A stretch of 64,000 bases of DNA. It comes from Lachnospiraceae bacterium NK3A20. GTDB taxonomy: Bacteria; Bacillota; Clostridia; Lachnospirales; Lachnospiraceae. The position numbers and the translations under genes were made by a program. Each line of letters starts with the position of its first letter. The first letter of the stretch is position 1. The notes beneath the pieces were generated by a model that saw only the letters and a program-made list of their open reading frames with translations, searched no databases and had not been told where the DNA came from. The stretch is from assembly GCA_900107575.1 (NCBI GenBank), contig FNQX01000007.1, positions 1-64,000 on the forward strand, read 5' to 3'. Shown one piece after another: positions 52,179 through 60,716 of this stretch.

Positions 52179-52526
52179 TTTTGGATCTATCCAGCCATGC
52201 GAGCAATCGCTCTGCGGCGAACACAAGCCAAAGCCACATTGCCGCTATGCGCGCAAATACCAATGACATCAATTCGTTGCAGTTGCAATTATCGTATGGG
52301 GTGTCTCGGATTTTACGGGGAAGGGAAATCCGCGGCGGAATGCAGACCATTCGGTCTGCAGAAGAAATATGTCTGATGCGTGTCCAGCATATGATGACAG
52401 CTTGACGGATATACCAACATCGGCAAGCTTACTGTGCAAGTCACACGTTTGGAAGTTTGCCGATGCAGCAATGTGGTTCACCGCACCGGGATAAAGATGT
52501 GTACGCTGTCGCGTACAATAAGAAAA
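52179..52526. other. Non-coding gap between yraN promoter and rnhB terminator
   Basis: About 350 bases. An inverted repeat with 13-base arms, CATCGGCAAGCTT (52418-52430) and AAGTTTGCCGATG (52453-52465), one G-T mismatch, encloses 22 bases. GTACGC-TGTC-GCGTAC (52501-52516) is a perfect small hairpin. A 70-codon minus-strand frame crosses it without ribosome site; I do not call it a gene. Confidence 0.55.
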
Positions 52527-52552
52527 CCTGAGGGACTATGAAATCCCTCAGG
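52521..52552 (-). terminator. Terminator after rnhB
   Basis: Minus-strand perfect 9-bp stem CCTGAGGGA/TCCCTCAGG (52527-52552) followed by TTTTCTTATT, about 97 bases past the rnhB stop. Confidence 0.8.
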
Positions 52553-52648
52553 CCATTATAGCATCGAATTGAATTTTGCGTCACTCATTCCAGGCTTTGT
52601 CCCGGCTCCACGCAACCGATCCTTGCACCCCTTCACACAGCTCCAGCC

Positions 52649-53365
52649 TCACGCCTCTTCGACAAAGTGCGTGATGAAGCTTCTGCGGTGAATCGGGCAG
52701 GGGCCGTATTCTTTCAGCGCCGCGATGTGCTCGGCGGTGCCGTAGCCCTTGTGCCGCGCGAAGCCATACTCCGGGTACTGCCGGTCGTACTCCTCCATCA
52801 TCCGATCCCTCGTCACTTTCGCCAGAATGGAGGCAGCCGCAACAGACAGGCACTTGGCATCGCCCTTGATAATCGGCACTTCCGGAATCTTCATCCCCGG
52901 AATCGTCACCGCGTCGATGACGAGGACATCCGGCTGTATGCCAAGCCCCGCGACCGCGCTGCGCATTGCTTCGAAGGTCGCCTGCAGAATATTGATCTCG
53001 TCAATCCTCTCCGGCGTCGCCAGCCCCACGTTCCAGGCGATCGCTTCCTCCCGGATCGTATCGAAGAGTTCGGCGCGGCGTTTGGCAGAGAGCTTCTTCG
53101 AATCGTTGATGTGGAGAATGTCATGGTCTTTGGGCAGGATGACAGCCCCGGCCGCCACAGGTCCCGCGAGCGGTCCACGCCCCGCCTCGTCGATCCCGCA
53201 GATCAGGATCTTCTCGTACTCTTCCTTCGCCAGCTCAGGGAAAAAATCAGGTCCGAACTTATCCAAAATGGCTTCCCGCTCGAAAGCACGCATCTCTGCA
53301 ACTCTCGAAATCTCCTGCTGCTGTCTGGCAAGACGCTTTGCGGCCGCCTCTTCTTTTCTCGTCAT
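52649..53365 (-). CDS. rnhB: Ribonuclease HII
   Basis: RNase HII cuts RNA in RNA-DNA hybrids, including single misincorporated ribonucleotides. From MTRKEEAAAKRLARQ (AGAGGAA upstream) the product is 238 residues. GIDEAGRGPLAGPV gives the Asp-Glu of the active site near residue 57, VIDAV the next Asp, and KGDAKCLSVAAASILAKVTRD the family signature. The N-terminal 50 residues are a basic helix of the type seen in Bacillota RnhB. It follows the first lepB by 13 bases. Confidence 0.95.
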   Translation of the reverse strand: MTRKEEAAAKRLARQQQEISRVAEMRAFEREAILDKFGPDFFPELAKEEYEKILICGIDEAGRGPLAGPVAAGAVILPKDHDILHINDSKKLSAKRRAELFDTIREEAIAWNVGLATPERIDEINILQATFEAMRSAVAGLGIQPDVLVIDAVTIPGMKIPEVPIIKGDAKCLSVAAASILAKVTRDRMMEEYDRQYPEYGFARHKGYGTAEHIAALKEYGPCPIHRRSFITHFVEEA

Positions 53366-53378
53366 AACGATTCCTCTA

Positions 53379-54059
53379 TCACTGATGCTGCAATACGCCG
53401 AACTCGCTGAACGGGTAAATACGCAGCCAGGCGCGACCGATGATGTTCTCCCTCTTGATGTTGCCGACATCAGGGTAGCGGGAATCCTCCGAGACGTTTC
53501 GGTTGTCGCCGAGGACAAAATATTCGTCGTCGGCCAGCTGAATCTCTTCGGCGGCAAGGCCTGGATTCACCATGACTTCCGCGCCGTAATTCTCTTCCAG
53601 AATTTCACCGTTGATATAAATGTTGCCATCGAAATCAATGCGAACGCGCTCGCCAGGCATACCGATGATGCGCTTGATGAAATAAGTGTTCCTCGCATAC
53701 TGATATGGGAAAATGACGATGTCGAACCGTTCCGGTTCATGAAAGCGGTAACTGATCTTGTCTGCGATCAGCTGATCACCGTCCGCAAGTGTCGGCACCA
53801 TGCTGGTTCCATTCACATCAGTCCGCTGCACAACGAAGTGAATGAGCAGGAACGAGAGGAGGAGAACCGCCCCCACCCAGATGACGTACGAGAGAATCTC
53901 ATGTGCAAGGGGCGGCTTCTTCTCCACAGAAGCGTCATGTTCCTTCGGAAGATCATTGCCAGCTTGCTGCCGACCTGCCGTTCCATCCACTTCCTTACCT
54001 TTCATACTATGTTCTCCCGTAACCGTGTTGTCAGTCTGCATTGTGCGATCTTCGTCCAT
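53379..54059 (-). CDS. lepB: Signal peptidase I, copy downstream of rbgA
   Basis: A membrane protease that removes signal peptides outside the membrane. The 226-residue product (MDEDRTMQTDN, GGAGG upstream) has a charged N-terminal region, one membrane helix (about 56-76) and the S26 boxes: NGTSMVPTL with the nucleophile Ser, then FIKRIIGMPGE with the general-base Lys, and FVLGDNRNVSEDSR. Both catalytic residues are present. A second signal peptidase gene lies on the other side of rbgA. Confidence 0.94.
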   Translation of the reverse strand: MDEDRTMQTDNTVTGEHSMKGKEVDGTAGRQQAGNDLPKEHDASVEKKPPLAHEILSYVIWVGAVLLLSFLLIHFVVQRTDVNGTSMVPTLADGDQLIADKISYRFHEPERFDIVIFPYQYARNTYFIKRIIGMPGERVRIDFDGNIYINGEILEENYGAEVMVNPGLAAEEIQLADDEYFVLGDNRNVSEDSRYPDVGNIKRENIIGRAWLRIYPFSEFGVLQHQ

Positions 54060-54136
54060 TCGGATGCCTCCGATTCTCAAGATAGTTCAGTTCATTTCAT
54101 AAGCTTCTTGCAGGGTAACAGTTCAGAATCATCTTT

Positions 54137-54192
54137 TCTGAACTGTTGGACTCCCAGAGAAGCAAATGCTTCGGGCTGCACTGAACAGATAC
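54137..54192 (+). repeat. Dispersed hairpin element, compact copy
   Basis: CTGAACTGTTGGACTCC, GAGAAGCAAATGCTTCGGGC and CTGAACAGATACG in order, i.e. the core and right end of the family with a minimal loop. It fills the gap between lepB and rbgA. Confidence 0.7.
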
Positions 54193-54197
54193 GATTC

Positions 54198-55250
54198 CTA
54201 CTGTGATTTGGTGTCATCTGGCACTTCATCCAGGGTGATCCGGCCGATTCTGCCATTTCGGAAATCATCCAGGATGATGTGAGCGGTGCGCTTCGTATCC
54301 AGAGCCTCTCCCTTCGTGATCAGCCTCCGGTTCTGTGCGATCTTGAGGAGAATTTCATACAACTCCTTCTCGCCATAATTCGTGACGCCGGACATCCGGA
54401 CATCTCCATCTGCAGACTCTGCAACGCCCTGAGGATCTTTGCTTCCTTCGCCGCAAGACGGATTATTCTCAATGCCCAGCGGATTCTCCGGCGTTCCGTA
54501 GCGCCGCTCCAGAAGCTGCGGATATCTCGCGATAAGATAACGTAAGAGTCTAAGCGCCAGTTCCTGCTCATCCAGAATCTCATCCCGGATAGAGCCGACA
54601 ATCGCGAGTCTGATCCCGATCTCCTGATCCTCGAACCGTGGCCAGAGAATGCCGGGTGTATCGAGAAGATCCATCTGTTGTCCTTGATTGACACCAAGAG
54701 GATTGCCGGGGGCATAGGCTCCCCTTGGCGGTTTCTTCTCCGCACCGGCAAGGCGCACCGTGATCCACTGCTTGCCCTTCGTAACGCCGGGCTTGTTGCC
54801 CGTCTTCGCGGAAGATCGGCCAGCCAGGGAATTAATGAGCGTGGACTTTCCGACATTGGGAATGCCGCAGACCATCGCGCGGATCGGACGGCCGATGATG
54901 CCTCGTTTCCTGTCTCTCTCTATTTTCTCCCTGCAGGCGGATAGAACCGCCTTTTTGATCTTCTCTGCCGCCTTCTTCTCACGGGAGTCGATCGCGATGA
55001 CGGTAATTCCCTTGCCTTCGAAATATTTGCGGAAGCCATCTTCCGTCTGCGGATCAGCGAGATCCTCTTTGCCCATAATGACAATCCGCGCCTTGCCAGC
55101 CGCGAGACTGTCGATATCAGGGTTACGGCTCGAGAGCGGCACTCGCGCATCAATAATCTCGATCACGAGATCAACCAGTTTGATGTTGTCCTGCATCATC
55201 CGGCGTGCTTTCGTCATGTGCCCCGGATACCATTGATAATCGATGGCCAT
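54198..55250 (-). CDS. rbgA: Ribosome biogenesis GTPase YlqF (RbgA)
   Basis: RbgA is a circularly permuted GTPase needed for late 50S assembly. The N-terminal YQWYPGHMTKARRMM is the family signature. Motif order is permuted: G4 (IVIMGKEDLAD, with GKED in place of the usual NKxD) comes first, then G1 (CGIPNVGKST) near 123 and G3 (LLDTPGILWP). The 350 residues are about 60 longer than usual through an insertion around residues 170-180 and another near 265-290. It lies between two signal peptidase genes, in the trmD-rplS neighbourhood as in Bacillus. Confidence 0.94.
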   Translation of the reverse strand: MAIDYQWYPGHMTKARRMMQDNIKLVDLVIEIIDARVPLSSRNPDIDSLAAGKARIVIMGKEDLADPQTEDGFRKYFEGKGITVIAIDSREKKAAEKIKKAVLSACREKIERDRKRGIIGRPIRAMVCGIPNVGKSTLINSLAGRSSAKTGNKPGVTKGKQWITVRLAGAEKKPPRGAYAPGNPLGVNQGQQMDLLDTPGILWPRFEDQEIGIRLAIVGSIRDEILDEQELALRLLRYLIARYPQLLERRYGTPENPLGIENNPSCGEGSKDPQGVAESADGDVRMSGVTNYGEKELYEILLKIAQNRRLITKGEALDTKRTAHIILDDFRNGRIGRITLDEVPDDTKSQ

Positions 55251-55296
55251 AGTGCCTCCTCTCTGAACTGTTGCAAAATTAAACCCGCATCCCTAT

Positions 55297-55460
55297 GGTC
55301 GTCCACAGTGCAAAGGGTCATCGGGAGCCGCTTTGCGGCCCGCAATGGGGGCAGCGGCTATACGTTCGGACGGGACGCATCGGTGTCACTGACGTACTTA
55401 TGACCGCTGTCCCCATAAGAGCAACGCGGCCTCCCGATCCCCTTCGCGATGCGGACGACC
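55297..55460. repeat. Long imperfect inverted repeat (164 bp)
   Basis: GGTCGTCC (55297) pairs with GGACGACC (to 55460). Along the arms ATCGGGAG pairs with CTCCCGAT, GC-rich CCGCTTTGC with GCAACGCGG, and further in ATGGGGGCAGCGG (55345-55357) with CCGCTGTCCCCAT (55404-55416). The loop is about 45 bases. It lies between rbgA and the upstream lepB copy and has no supported open frame. Confidence 0.8.
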
Positions 55461-55480
55461 TTGAAGGTGTCTGCGTTTGC

Positions 55481-56086
55481 TCACTCCACCCGGTGCAGGC
55501 TGCCGCCTGCGGAGGGCAGCGCAAGCCACGTCTGGCCGATGATCTCATCCGCCGTAACGATGCCGATCGACGCATCACGGGAGTCCTCTCTGCTGTTGCG
55601 GTTGTCGCCGAGAACGAAATACTCGTTCTCGCCCAGGGTGATCTCCTGCGCCGCCATACCGGGATCCTGCATCTTATCGTAAGCTTCGCTGTGGATATCC
55701 GGCACGCCGTTGATCAGAAGCTGACCGTCCACGATCTGCACAGTTTCCTCCGGCATCGCGGCGATTCGCTTCACGTACGGGTGCGTATCCTCGTTGCCGC
55801 CCGCATAGAAAGCAACAACATCCTCTCTCTTCGGAGAAGTCAGCCTGTATTGCAGCCGGTTCACGAGAACGGTCTGTCCCTCCGCAATTGCGGGCGTCAT
55901 GGAATCCCCGATCACAGACACGCGGAAGCCGAAAGCGATGACCAGCACAAAGGCCAGCCCCGCCGCTATGATCGTTGTGAGTATCCAGAGCAGAATCTCC
56001 CGGATCAAATGGAAATTAATGCCGGATTCATCCTGATAGAACGAGAGACCTTTCGTGGAATAAGATGTACGCTGCCTGCGCGCCAT
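55481..56086 (-). CDS. lepB: Signal peptidase I, copy upstream of rbgA
   Basis: A second S26 signal peptidase, 201 residues from MARRQRTSYSTKGLS. It has one membrane helix (about 27-53, EILLWILTTIIAAGLAFVLV), the Ser box VIGDSMTPAI, the Lys box YVKRIAAMPEE and FVLGDNRNSREDSRDA. It is diverged from the 226-residue copy in the N-terminus and the region between boxes, so the duplication is not recent. It follows rplS in the gene order seen in other Bacillota. Confidence 0.94.
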   Translation of the reverse strand: MARRQRTSYSTKGLSFYQDESGINFHLIREILLWILTTIIAAGLAFVLVIAFGFRVSVIGDSMTPAIAEGQTVLVNRLQYRLTSPKREDVVAFYAGGNEDTHPYVKRIAAMPEETVQIVDGQLLINGVPDIHSEAYDKMQDPGMAAQEITLGENEYFVLGDNRNSREDSRDASIGIVTADEIIGQTWLALPSAGGSLHRVE

Positions 56087-56137
56087 AGCTGATACCGCCT
56101 TATATTTACACAACCAAACGAGTCTATCATACAACAA

Positions 56138-56169
56138 AAGCCGCACTCCATGTAACGGAAGTGCGGCTT
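56138..56169 (-). terminator. Terminator after rplS
   Basis: Minus-strand perfect 10-bp stem AAGCCGCACT/AGTGCGGCTT with a 12-base loop, followed by TTGTTGT. It stands between rplS and lepB, which would then need read-through or its own promoter. Confidence 0.75.
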
Positions 56170-56187
56170 GAATGGAACATTGTGTGA

Positions 56188-56535
56188 TTAATTCTGGCCC
56201 TTTTCCTTAACCTTAGCCTTCTTGCCGCTGAGGTTACGCAGATAGTTGAGCTTTGCTCTTCTGACCTTACCTGCTCTGACAACTTCAACCTTCTCAACGT
56301 TCGGGCTGTGAAGAGGCCATGTCTTCTCAACGCCAATTCCGGAAGACTCCTTACGAACGGTGAAAGTAGTACGGTTTCCGCCGCCCTGGATCTTCAGAAC
56401 GGTTCCCTCAAAGACCTGTGTTCTCTCACGGTTGCCTTCCTTGATACGGTTGTAAACACGAACGGTATCGCCGGTGTTGAACTGGGGAGCTTCTGCCTTC
56501 AGCTGGGAAGCTTCGATTTCACTGATAATGCTCAT
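56188..56535 (-). CDS. rplS: Large ribosomal subunit protein bL19
   Basis: A 115-residue 50S protein at the subunit interface. The start [15 protein letters not shown] follows AAAGGAG; the 30-codon extension upstream lacks similarity. The family core is [32 protein letters not shown] and [21 protein letters not shown]. It closes the rpsP-khpA-rimM-trmD-rplS group, after a 270-base gap from trmD that I find empty apart from its ribosome site. Confidence 0.97.
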   Translation of the reverse strand: MSIISEIEASQLKAEAPQFNTGDTVRVYNRIKEGNRERTQVFEGTVLKIQGGGNRTTFTVRKESSGIGVEKTWPLHSPNVEKVEVVRAGKVRRAKLNYLRNLSGKKAKVKEKGQN

Positions 56536-56808
56536 TCTATTCTCCTTTGATCTCTGGACATTCATACATCGTGCCGCGAAACGCACCATTGCGAATCTGT
56601 TCGGCTGCCGGGACCCTGCTGGCACCGACCGAAGAGAGGATTGTCTCTGAACTCTGCCATGCGTTTGGACGCACAGTGCATCTAATGTAACACAGCCTGT
56701 CCGCTATTTCAAGTGGTTCCGGGCAATTAAATCCGACCTACTTGGCTACCGATTGCAGCACGAACAGAAAATGGTTCTGCACCATTACAAATCTTCTGTC
56801 TTCGCTGG

Positions 56809-57624
56809 TTATGACTCGAAGCCTTCTCCTGCCTCCACCCTCCGCAGGATTTCCCAAAGCCGCCGTTTCTGCGCCGGCTTATAGGGGCACTCGGCTTTCG
56901 GGAGCTGAAGCCTACGGTTCAACTTGGCAACATAAGCCGTGTAAAGATCAGGCCTTCGTTTCTTCGTTCGCTTCAGAGATTCGTACAGGTGCCATTCCGA
57001 CACCTTCGCGTGATCTCCGGAGAGGAGGATGGCAGGCACCCTTTTCTCATGCCATACCTCCGGCCGGGAATACTGCGGGTACTCCAGAAGGCCGTCCTGG
57101 AAGCTGTCTGTTTCCGCGCTGACCTCGTTCCCGAGAACGCCCGGGATCAGGCGGGAAACACTGTCGACCACGATCATCGCGGGCAGTTCTCCGCCCGTCA
57201 GCACGTAATCACCAATTGAGACATTGTCCGTCACGATCTCCTCCAGTACGCGCTCATCAATTCCCTCGTAATGGCCGCACAGGAGGATGAGGTCCTCCTC
57301 GTGGGAGAAATCTTCCGCCATCTTTTGATTGAAGACGCGCCCCTGAGGTGTGAGATAGACGACGCGTGCACGCCTGCGAGCAGGGTTGCCTATTGTCTCC
57401 TGCACCGCCATACAGGCGTCGTACACAGGCTGTGCCTGCATGAGGAGCCCTGCCCCACCGCCATAAGTGTAGTCGTCGACCCTGCCGTGTTTATCCTTCG
57501 TATAGTCCCGGATGTTGACGGCGTCGACCGTGATGAGGCCCGCCTTCTGCGCACGCGCAAGAATGCTGGTGTTAAGGCCCTGCTCCACCATTTCGGGAAA
57601 CAGCGTAAGAATATGGAAATTCAT
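56809..57624 (-). CDS. trmD: tRNA (guanine-37 N1)-methyltransferase
   Basis: TrmD methylates G37 next to the anticodon to prevent frameshifting. The 271 residues, a little longer than typical, begin MNFHILTLFPEM. The knotted SAM site is LLCGHYEGIDERV and SIGDYVLTGGELPAM, and GRVDDYTYGGGAGLLM is also conserved. The C-terminal 30 residues are a family-variable basic tail. Its start lies two bases before the rimM stop region, so the two are tightly linked. Confidence 0.96.
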   Translation of the reverse strand: MNFHILTLFPEMVEQGLNTSILARAQKAGLITVDAVNIRDYTKDKHGRVDDYTYGGGAGLLMQAQPVYDACMAVQETIGNPARRRARVVYLTPQGRVFNQKMAEDFSHEEDLILLCGHYEGIDERVLEEIVTDNVSIGDYVLTGGELPAMIVVDSVSRLIPGVLGNEVSAETDSFQDGLLEYPQYSRPEVWHEKRVPAILLSGDHAKVSEWHLYESLKRTKKRRPDLYTAYVAKLNRRLQLPKAECPYKPAQKRRLWEILRRVEAGEGFES

Positions 57625-57626
57625 GG

Positions 57627-58142
57627 CTATAGCTTCTCCAGTCCCGGCAGCAGGTGCACCCTCATGTAGCCTTCCGCAAGGTTCGTCTCAAGGATGCAGT
57701 CTCTGATCGCGGGGATCATGAGGTCACGGGCGTCTCTTGTTCTGACTACATAGACGTCGTTCGCGCCCGTCTGAACCACGTCGGCGAAGATTCCGATCTC
57801 AGCGTCGTTCTCGTCGATGACGTGAAGGCCCACGAGGTCAGGAATGTAGTATCTGCCCTCGGCCAGCGGCATCGCATCCTTCCGGTCGATGAGGAGCTTC
57901 TTGCCGTGCAGAATCCTCGAATCCTCCACCGTCTCGTAACCGGAGAGATGGACAATGACAAATTTGCCGTTCATGCGCACGTTGGAAACTGTGGCCTCCT
58001 GCAGCGCGCCGTGAATATTGTCAATGTATACGGTTTTTAGGAGCTTGAATCGCCGGGGATCATCGGTCGTCGGGAATACCTTCACATCTCCCCGGACGCC
58101 ATGCGTTCCCGCGATCTCACCCACCTGAAATCTGTCTGTCAT
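57627..58142 (-). CDS. rimM: Ribosome maturation factor RimM
   Basis: RimM helps assemble the head of the 30S subunit and binds uS19. The 171-residue product has the N-terminal RimM domain (FQVGEIAGTHGVRGDVKVFP) and the C-terminal PRC-barrel (YYIPDLVGLHVIDENDAEIG, then IPAIRDCILETNLAEGYMRV). It lies directly before trmD. The 128-base gap between khpA and rimM holds a hairpin. Confidence 0.95.
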   Translation of the reverse strand: MTDRFQVGEIAGTHGVRGDVKVFPTTDDPRRFKLLKTVYIDNIHGALQEATVSNVRMNGKFVIVHLSGYETVEDSRILHGKKLLIDRKDAMPLAEGRYYIPDLVGLHVIDENDAEIGIFADVVQTGANDVYVVRTRDARDLMIPAIRDCILETNLAEGYMRVHLLPGLEKL

Positions 58143-58184
58143 TTTTATTTTCTCCAGGCCGTCGAGCGAATGCCTTATCGCGAA

Positions 58185-58219
58185 AACGCTGTACCTCCCC
58201 CTGCGGAAGATACAGCGTT
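58185..58219 (-). terminator. Possible attenuator between khpA and rimM
   Basis: A perfect 9-bp stem AACGCTGTA/TACAGCGTT with a 17-base GC-rich loop, followed on the minus strand by TTCGCG. The T-run is short, so it may only weaken transcription. Confidence 0.4.
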
Positions 58220-58271
58220 ATCTTATGCCGGTTGCGGCGTGCGAATCAAGGAGCTACTCTCACGCCAGTGC

Positions 58272-58571
58272 TCAGGCATCCTGTTCCGCATCAGCGGCAG
58301 TAGCGGGTTCCTCCGTATCGGAAGCCTCCTCGCCAGTCTCATTCGCGTCAATGTTCACATCGACAATGACGTCTGCCCTTGCTGCGGCCGCCTTGACAAC
58401 GGCGCGGATCGCTTTGGCGATACGCCCCTGTCTGCCAATGACCTTGCCCATGTCGGAGGGATCTACGAGAAGGTCGACCTTTGTGATCCGGCCCTCCTGC
58501 CTCTCCGTCACCGTAATGTCGTCAGGATGCTCTACCAGTGCCTTCGCAATTACTTCTACCAGGTCTTTCAT
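58272..58571 (-). CDS. khpA: KH-domain RNA-binding protein KhpA (YlqC)
   Basis: KhpA is a small RNA-binding protein that partners KhpB in several Bacillota. The 99 residues start MKDLVEVIAKALVEHPDD and contain the KH loop VIGRQGRIAKAIRAV near residue 41. The last 30 residues are acidic and Ala/Glu-rich (ETGEEASDTEEPA), longer than the usual 75-80-residue family length. It lies between rpsP and rimM, its standard place. Confidence 0.93.
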   Translation of the reverse strand: MKDLVEVIAKALVEHPDDITVTERQEGRITKVDLLVDPSDMGKVIGRQGRIAKAIRAVVKAAAARADVIVDVNIDANETGEEASDTEEPATAADAEQDA

Positions 58572-58625
58572 GCAAAGCTCTCCTTTTCGCTTGTTGATAT
58601 CCGTGATACTGCTGCGATCAAGGAG

Positions 58626-58868
58626 TTAGTTTGCCTTCTTAGCGGCTTTTACGAGCTTCTTCACAACAGTTGTGGGCTGTGCACCCCTGGCGATCCAGGA
58701 ATTCACTTTCTCAAGGTCCATGTTGATCGTAGCGGGCTCCGTGTTGGGATCATAGAAACCAACCTGATCGATGGCAACGCCGTTTCTGGGGTTGGATGCT
58801 TCCTGAACAACAACGCGGTACACAGGAAATTTCTTCTTTCCGATTCTAGCAAGTCTGATCTTTACCAT
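58626..58868 (-). CDS. rpsP: Small ribosomal subunit protein bS16
   Basis: An 80-residue 30S protein: MVKIRLARIGKKKFPVYRVV, then ERKA-less NPRNGVAIDQVGFYDPNT and a C-terminal WIARGAQPTTVVKKLVK. Full length and in the usual place after ffh. The 77-base gap to ffh holds a GGAGG-type ribosome site and nothing else clear. Confidence 0.97.
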   Translation of the reverse strand: MVKIRLARIGKKKFPVYRVVVQEASNPRNGVAIDQVGFYDPNTEPATINMDLEKVNSWIARGAQPTTVVKKLVKAAKKAN

Positions 58869-58945
58869 TGGTAATTTCCTCCATGAAATAATGTGATCTA
58901 TTTAAGAACGAGATGATTCTCGAATCTTATGAAAACAACAGGCGC

Positions 58946-60340
58946 TCAGAAAAATCTGCCGCCCCGGCCACCGAAGCCTCCGAGGCCACCCAGCGCACCG
59001 AAGGGATTGCCGTGTCTCTTGCGGCCTCCCATAATGCCTGGCATCTTCTTCACCATATCCTGCATCTGTTTGAACTGTTTGATGAAGCGGTTGACCTCAG
59101 CGATGTCATTGCCGGAGCCCTTGGCAATCCGGTATTTGCGCTGCGGGGTGAGGAGCTTGGGATTTGCGCGTTCCGCCGGCGTCATCGACAGGACGATGGC
59201 TTCGATTCTCGCCATCTTCTTCTCGTCAATCGCGTTGTCCAGGTCATCCTTGGAGATGCCGAGATTCGGCATCATGCCCATGATCGTCCTGAGACCTCCC
59301 ATCTTGCGCATCTGTTTCATACTCTCAAGGTAGTCGTCGAAATCGAACTTGCCCTTTTTGAGCTTCGTGCCCATCTCGAGGTTTTTCTTCTCATCCTCTT
59401 CATCCATCGAGGCCTTGGCCTTGTCGATCAGGGTGAGAACGTCGCCCATGCCAAGGATTCGCGAGGCCATGCGGTCGGGATAGAACTGCTCGAGATCTTC
59501 GAGCTTCTCCCCCATGCCGACGTAGAGAATCGGCTTGCCGGTCACCGCCTTGACAGAGAGTGCCGCACCGCCTCTCGTGTCGCCGTCCATCTTGGAGAGG
59601 ATGACGCCGTCGATGCCGACCTTCTCATCGAAGGTCTTGGCAACATTGACAGCCTCCTGACCGGTCATGGCATCGACAATGAGAATCGTCTCGTGGACAG
59701 TCACCGCCGCCTTGATGTCGACCAGCTCCTGCATCATCTCTTCATCAATCTGAAGACGCCCCGCGGTATCAAGGAACAGCGTATCGAAATGATTGGTCAG
59801 CGCGTATGCAACCGCTTCCTTCGCAATCCCAACAGGATGATTGTTCCCTTCCACAGTGAAAACCGGAACCCCGACCTTGTCGCCGTTGACCTCCAGCTGC
59901 CTGATCGCGCCGGGACGGTAAACATCGAGTGCCGCAAGGAGCGGCTTCCTGCCTTTTTTGCGGAGCTGACCCGCGAGCTTCGACGCGGTTGTCGTTTTGC
60001 CGGAACCCTGGAGACCTGCCATCATGATGACCGTCAGTGCCTTGCCGGGCTGGAACGAGAGCTCCGTCGTCTCCGAGCCCATCAGACGGATCATCTCTTC
60101 GTTGACGATCTTGATGACCTGCTGTGCCGGATTGAGGCCGTTCATCACTTCCGTGCCGACAGCCCGTTCCTGAATGCTTCCGATGAACTGCTTCACCACC
60201 TTGAAGTTGACGTCGGCTTCGAGGAGCGCCATCTTAACTTCCCTGAGCGCCGCCTTAACATCCTCTTCAGTGAGCTTCCCCTTGCCGGAGAGCCTGCGGA
60301 ATACGTTATTGAGTTTCTCGGTTAAACTCTCAAATGCCAT
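58946..60340 (-). CDS. ffh: Signal recognition particle protein Ffh
   Basis: Ffh binds the SRP RNA and signal sequences and docks with FtsY; its receptor gene is also in the window. The 464 residues comprise the N domain, the G domain with GLQGSGKTTTASKLAG, DTAGRLQIDEE and GGAALSVKAVTGKPI, and the methionine-rich M domain (QFKQMQDMVKKMPGIMGG). The C-terminus is a Gly/Phe-rich tail (GALGGLGGFGGRGGRFF), longer than in Bacillus. It begins one base after the ylxM stop. Confidence 0.97.
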   Translation of the reverse strand: MAFESLTEKLNNVFRRLSGKGKLTEEDVKAALREVKMALLEADVNFKVVKQFIGSIQERAVGTEVMNGLNPAQQVIKIVNEEMIRLMGSETTELSFQPGKALTVIMMAGLQGSGKTTTASKLAGQLRKKGRKPLLAALDVYRPGAIRQLEVNGDKVGVPVFTVEGNNHPVGIAKEAVAYALTNHFDTLFLDTAGRLQIDEEMMQELVDIKAAVTVHETILIVDAMTGQEAVNVAKTFDEKVGIDGVILSKMDGDTRGGAALSVKAVTGKPILYVGMGEKLEDLEQFYPDRMASRILGMGDVLTLIDKAKASMDEEDEKKNLEMGTKLKKGKFDFDDYLESMKQMRKMGGLRTIMGMMPNLGISKDDLDNAIDEKKMARIEAIVLSMTPAERANPKLLTPQRKYRIAKGSGNDIAEVNRFIKQFKQMQDMVKKMPGIMGGRKRHGNPFGALGGLGGFGGRGGRFF

Positions 60341-60679
60341 TTATATCAATTCCTTACGGATCGCCTCAGCAGTCCTGAGCGCCTTCTGTTTCAGCAGAGG
60401 ATCAGTGCTCTTGTCGGCCTCCTGCTCCAGTTCGTCCAGGGAGCGGCGGATCTTGTTGAATTTGTCGATCATGCCGAGCGTGTCCTCGTAGCGCTGCATC
60501 TGGGCCGTCGTCCGCTTGATGAGATCCGACACCGCCTGTTTACTGATGCCTTCCGCACTCGCGATCTCATTGAGGGACATGTCGTTGTAGACAACCTGCT
60601 CGTAGACTTCCCTCTGGTGGCTCGTGAGCAGCTGCCCGTAGAAATCGTATAGAATTCCCTGCGCGACAATTTTCTCCAT
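60341..60679 (-). CDS. ylxM: SRP-associated helix-turn-helix protein YlxM
   Basis: YlxM is a small HTH protein that interacts with the SRP in Gram-positive bacteria. From MEKIVAQGILYDFYGQLL it has 112 residues, including MSLNEIASAEGISKQAVSDL, a sigma-4-like HTH, at about 35-54, and a helical C-terminus. A TTG start 22 codons upstream is open but overlaps the -35 box. The ATG is directly preceded by eight T residues and has no clear ribosome site, which is odd for a gene heading the ffh transcript. Confidence 0.9.
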   Translation of the reverse strand: MEKIVAQGILYDFYGQLLTSHQREVYEQVVYNDMSLNEIASAEGISKQAVSDLIKRTTAQMQRYEDTLGMIDKFNKIRRSLDELEQEADKSTDPLLKQKALRTAEAIRKELI

Positions 60680-60716
60680 AAAAAAAACCAAAGCGCCCCG
60701 GATGGACACTTTGAGT

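Noticed and set aside
52269-52481. Minus-strand 70-codon frame before yraN
   Set aside because: No ribosome site and its composition follows the intergenic inverted repeat.
58913-60325. Plus-strand 470-codon frame opposite ffh
   Set aside because: Antisense shadow of ffh, whose GTPase and M-domain motifs are unmistakable.
60680-60713. Terminator or attenuator hairpin plus T8 before ylxM
   Set aside because: CAAAGTG/CGCTTTG could pair, but the predicted transcription start (about 60710) falls inside the first arm, so the full hairpin would not be in the RNA.
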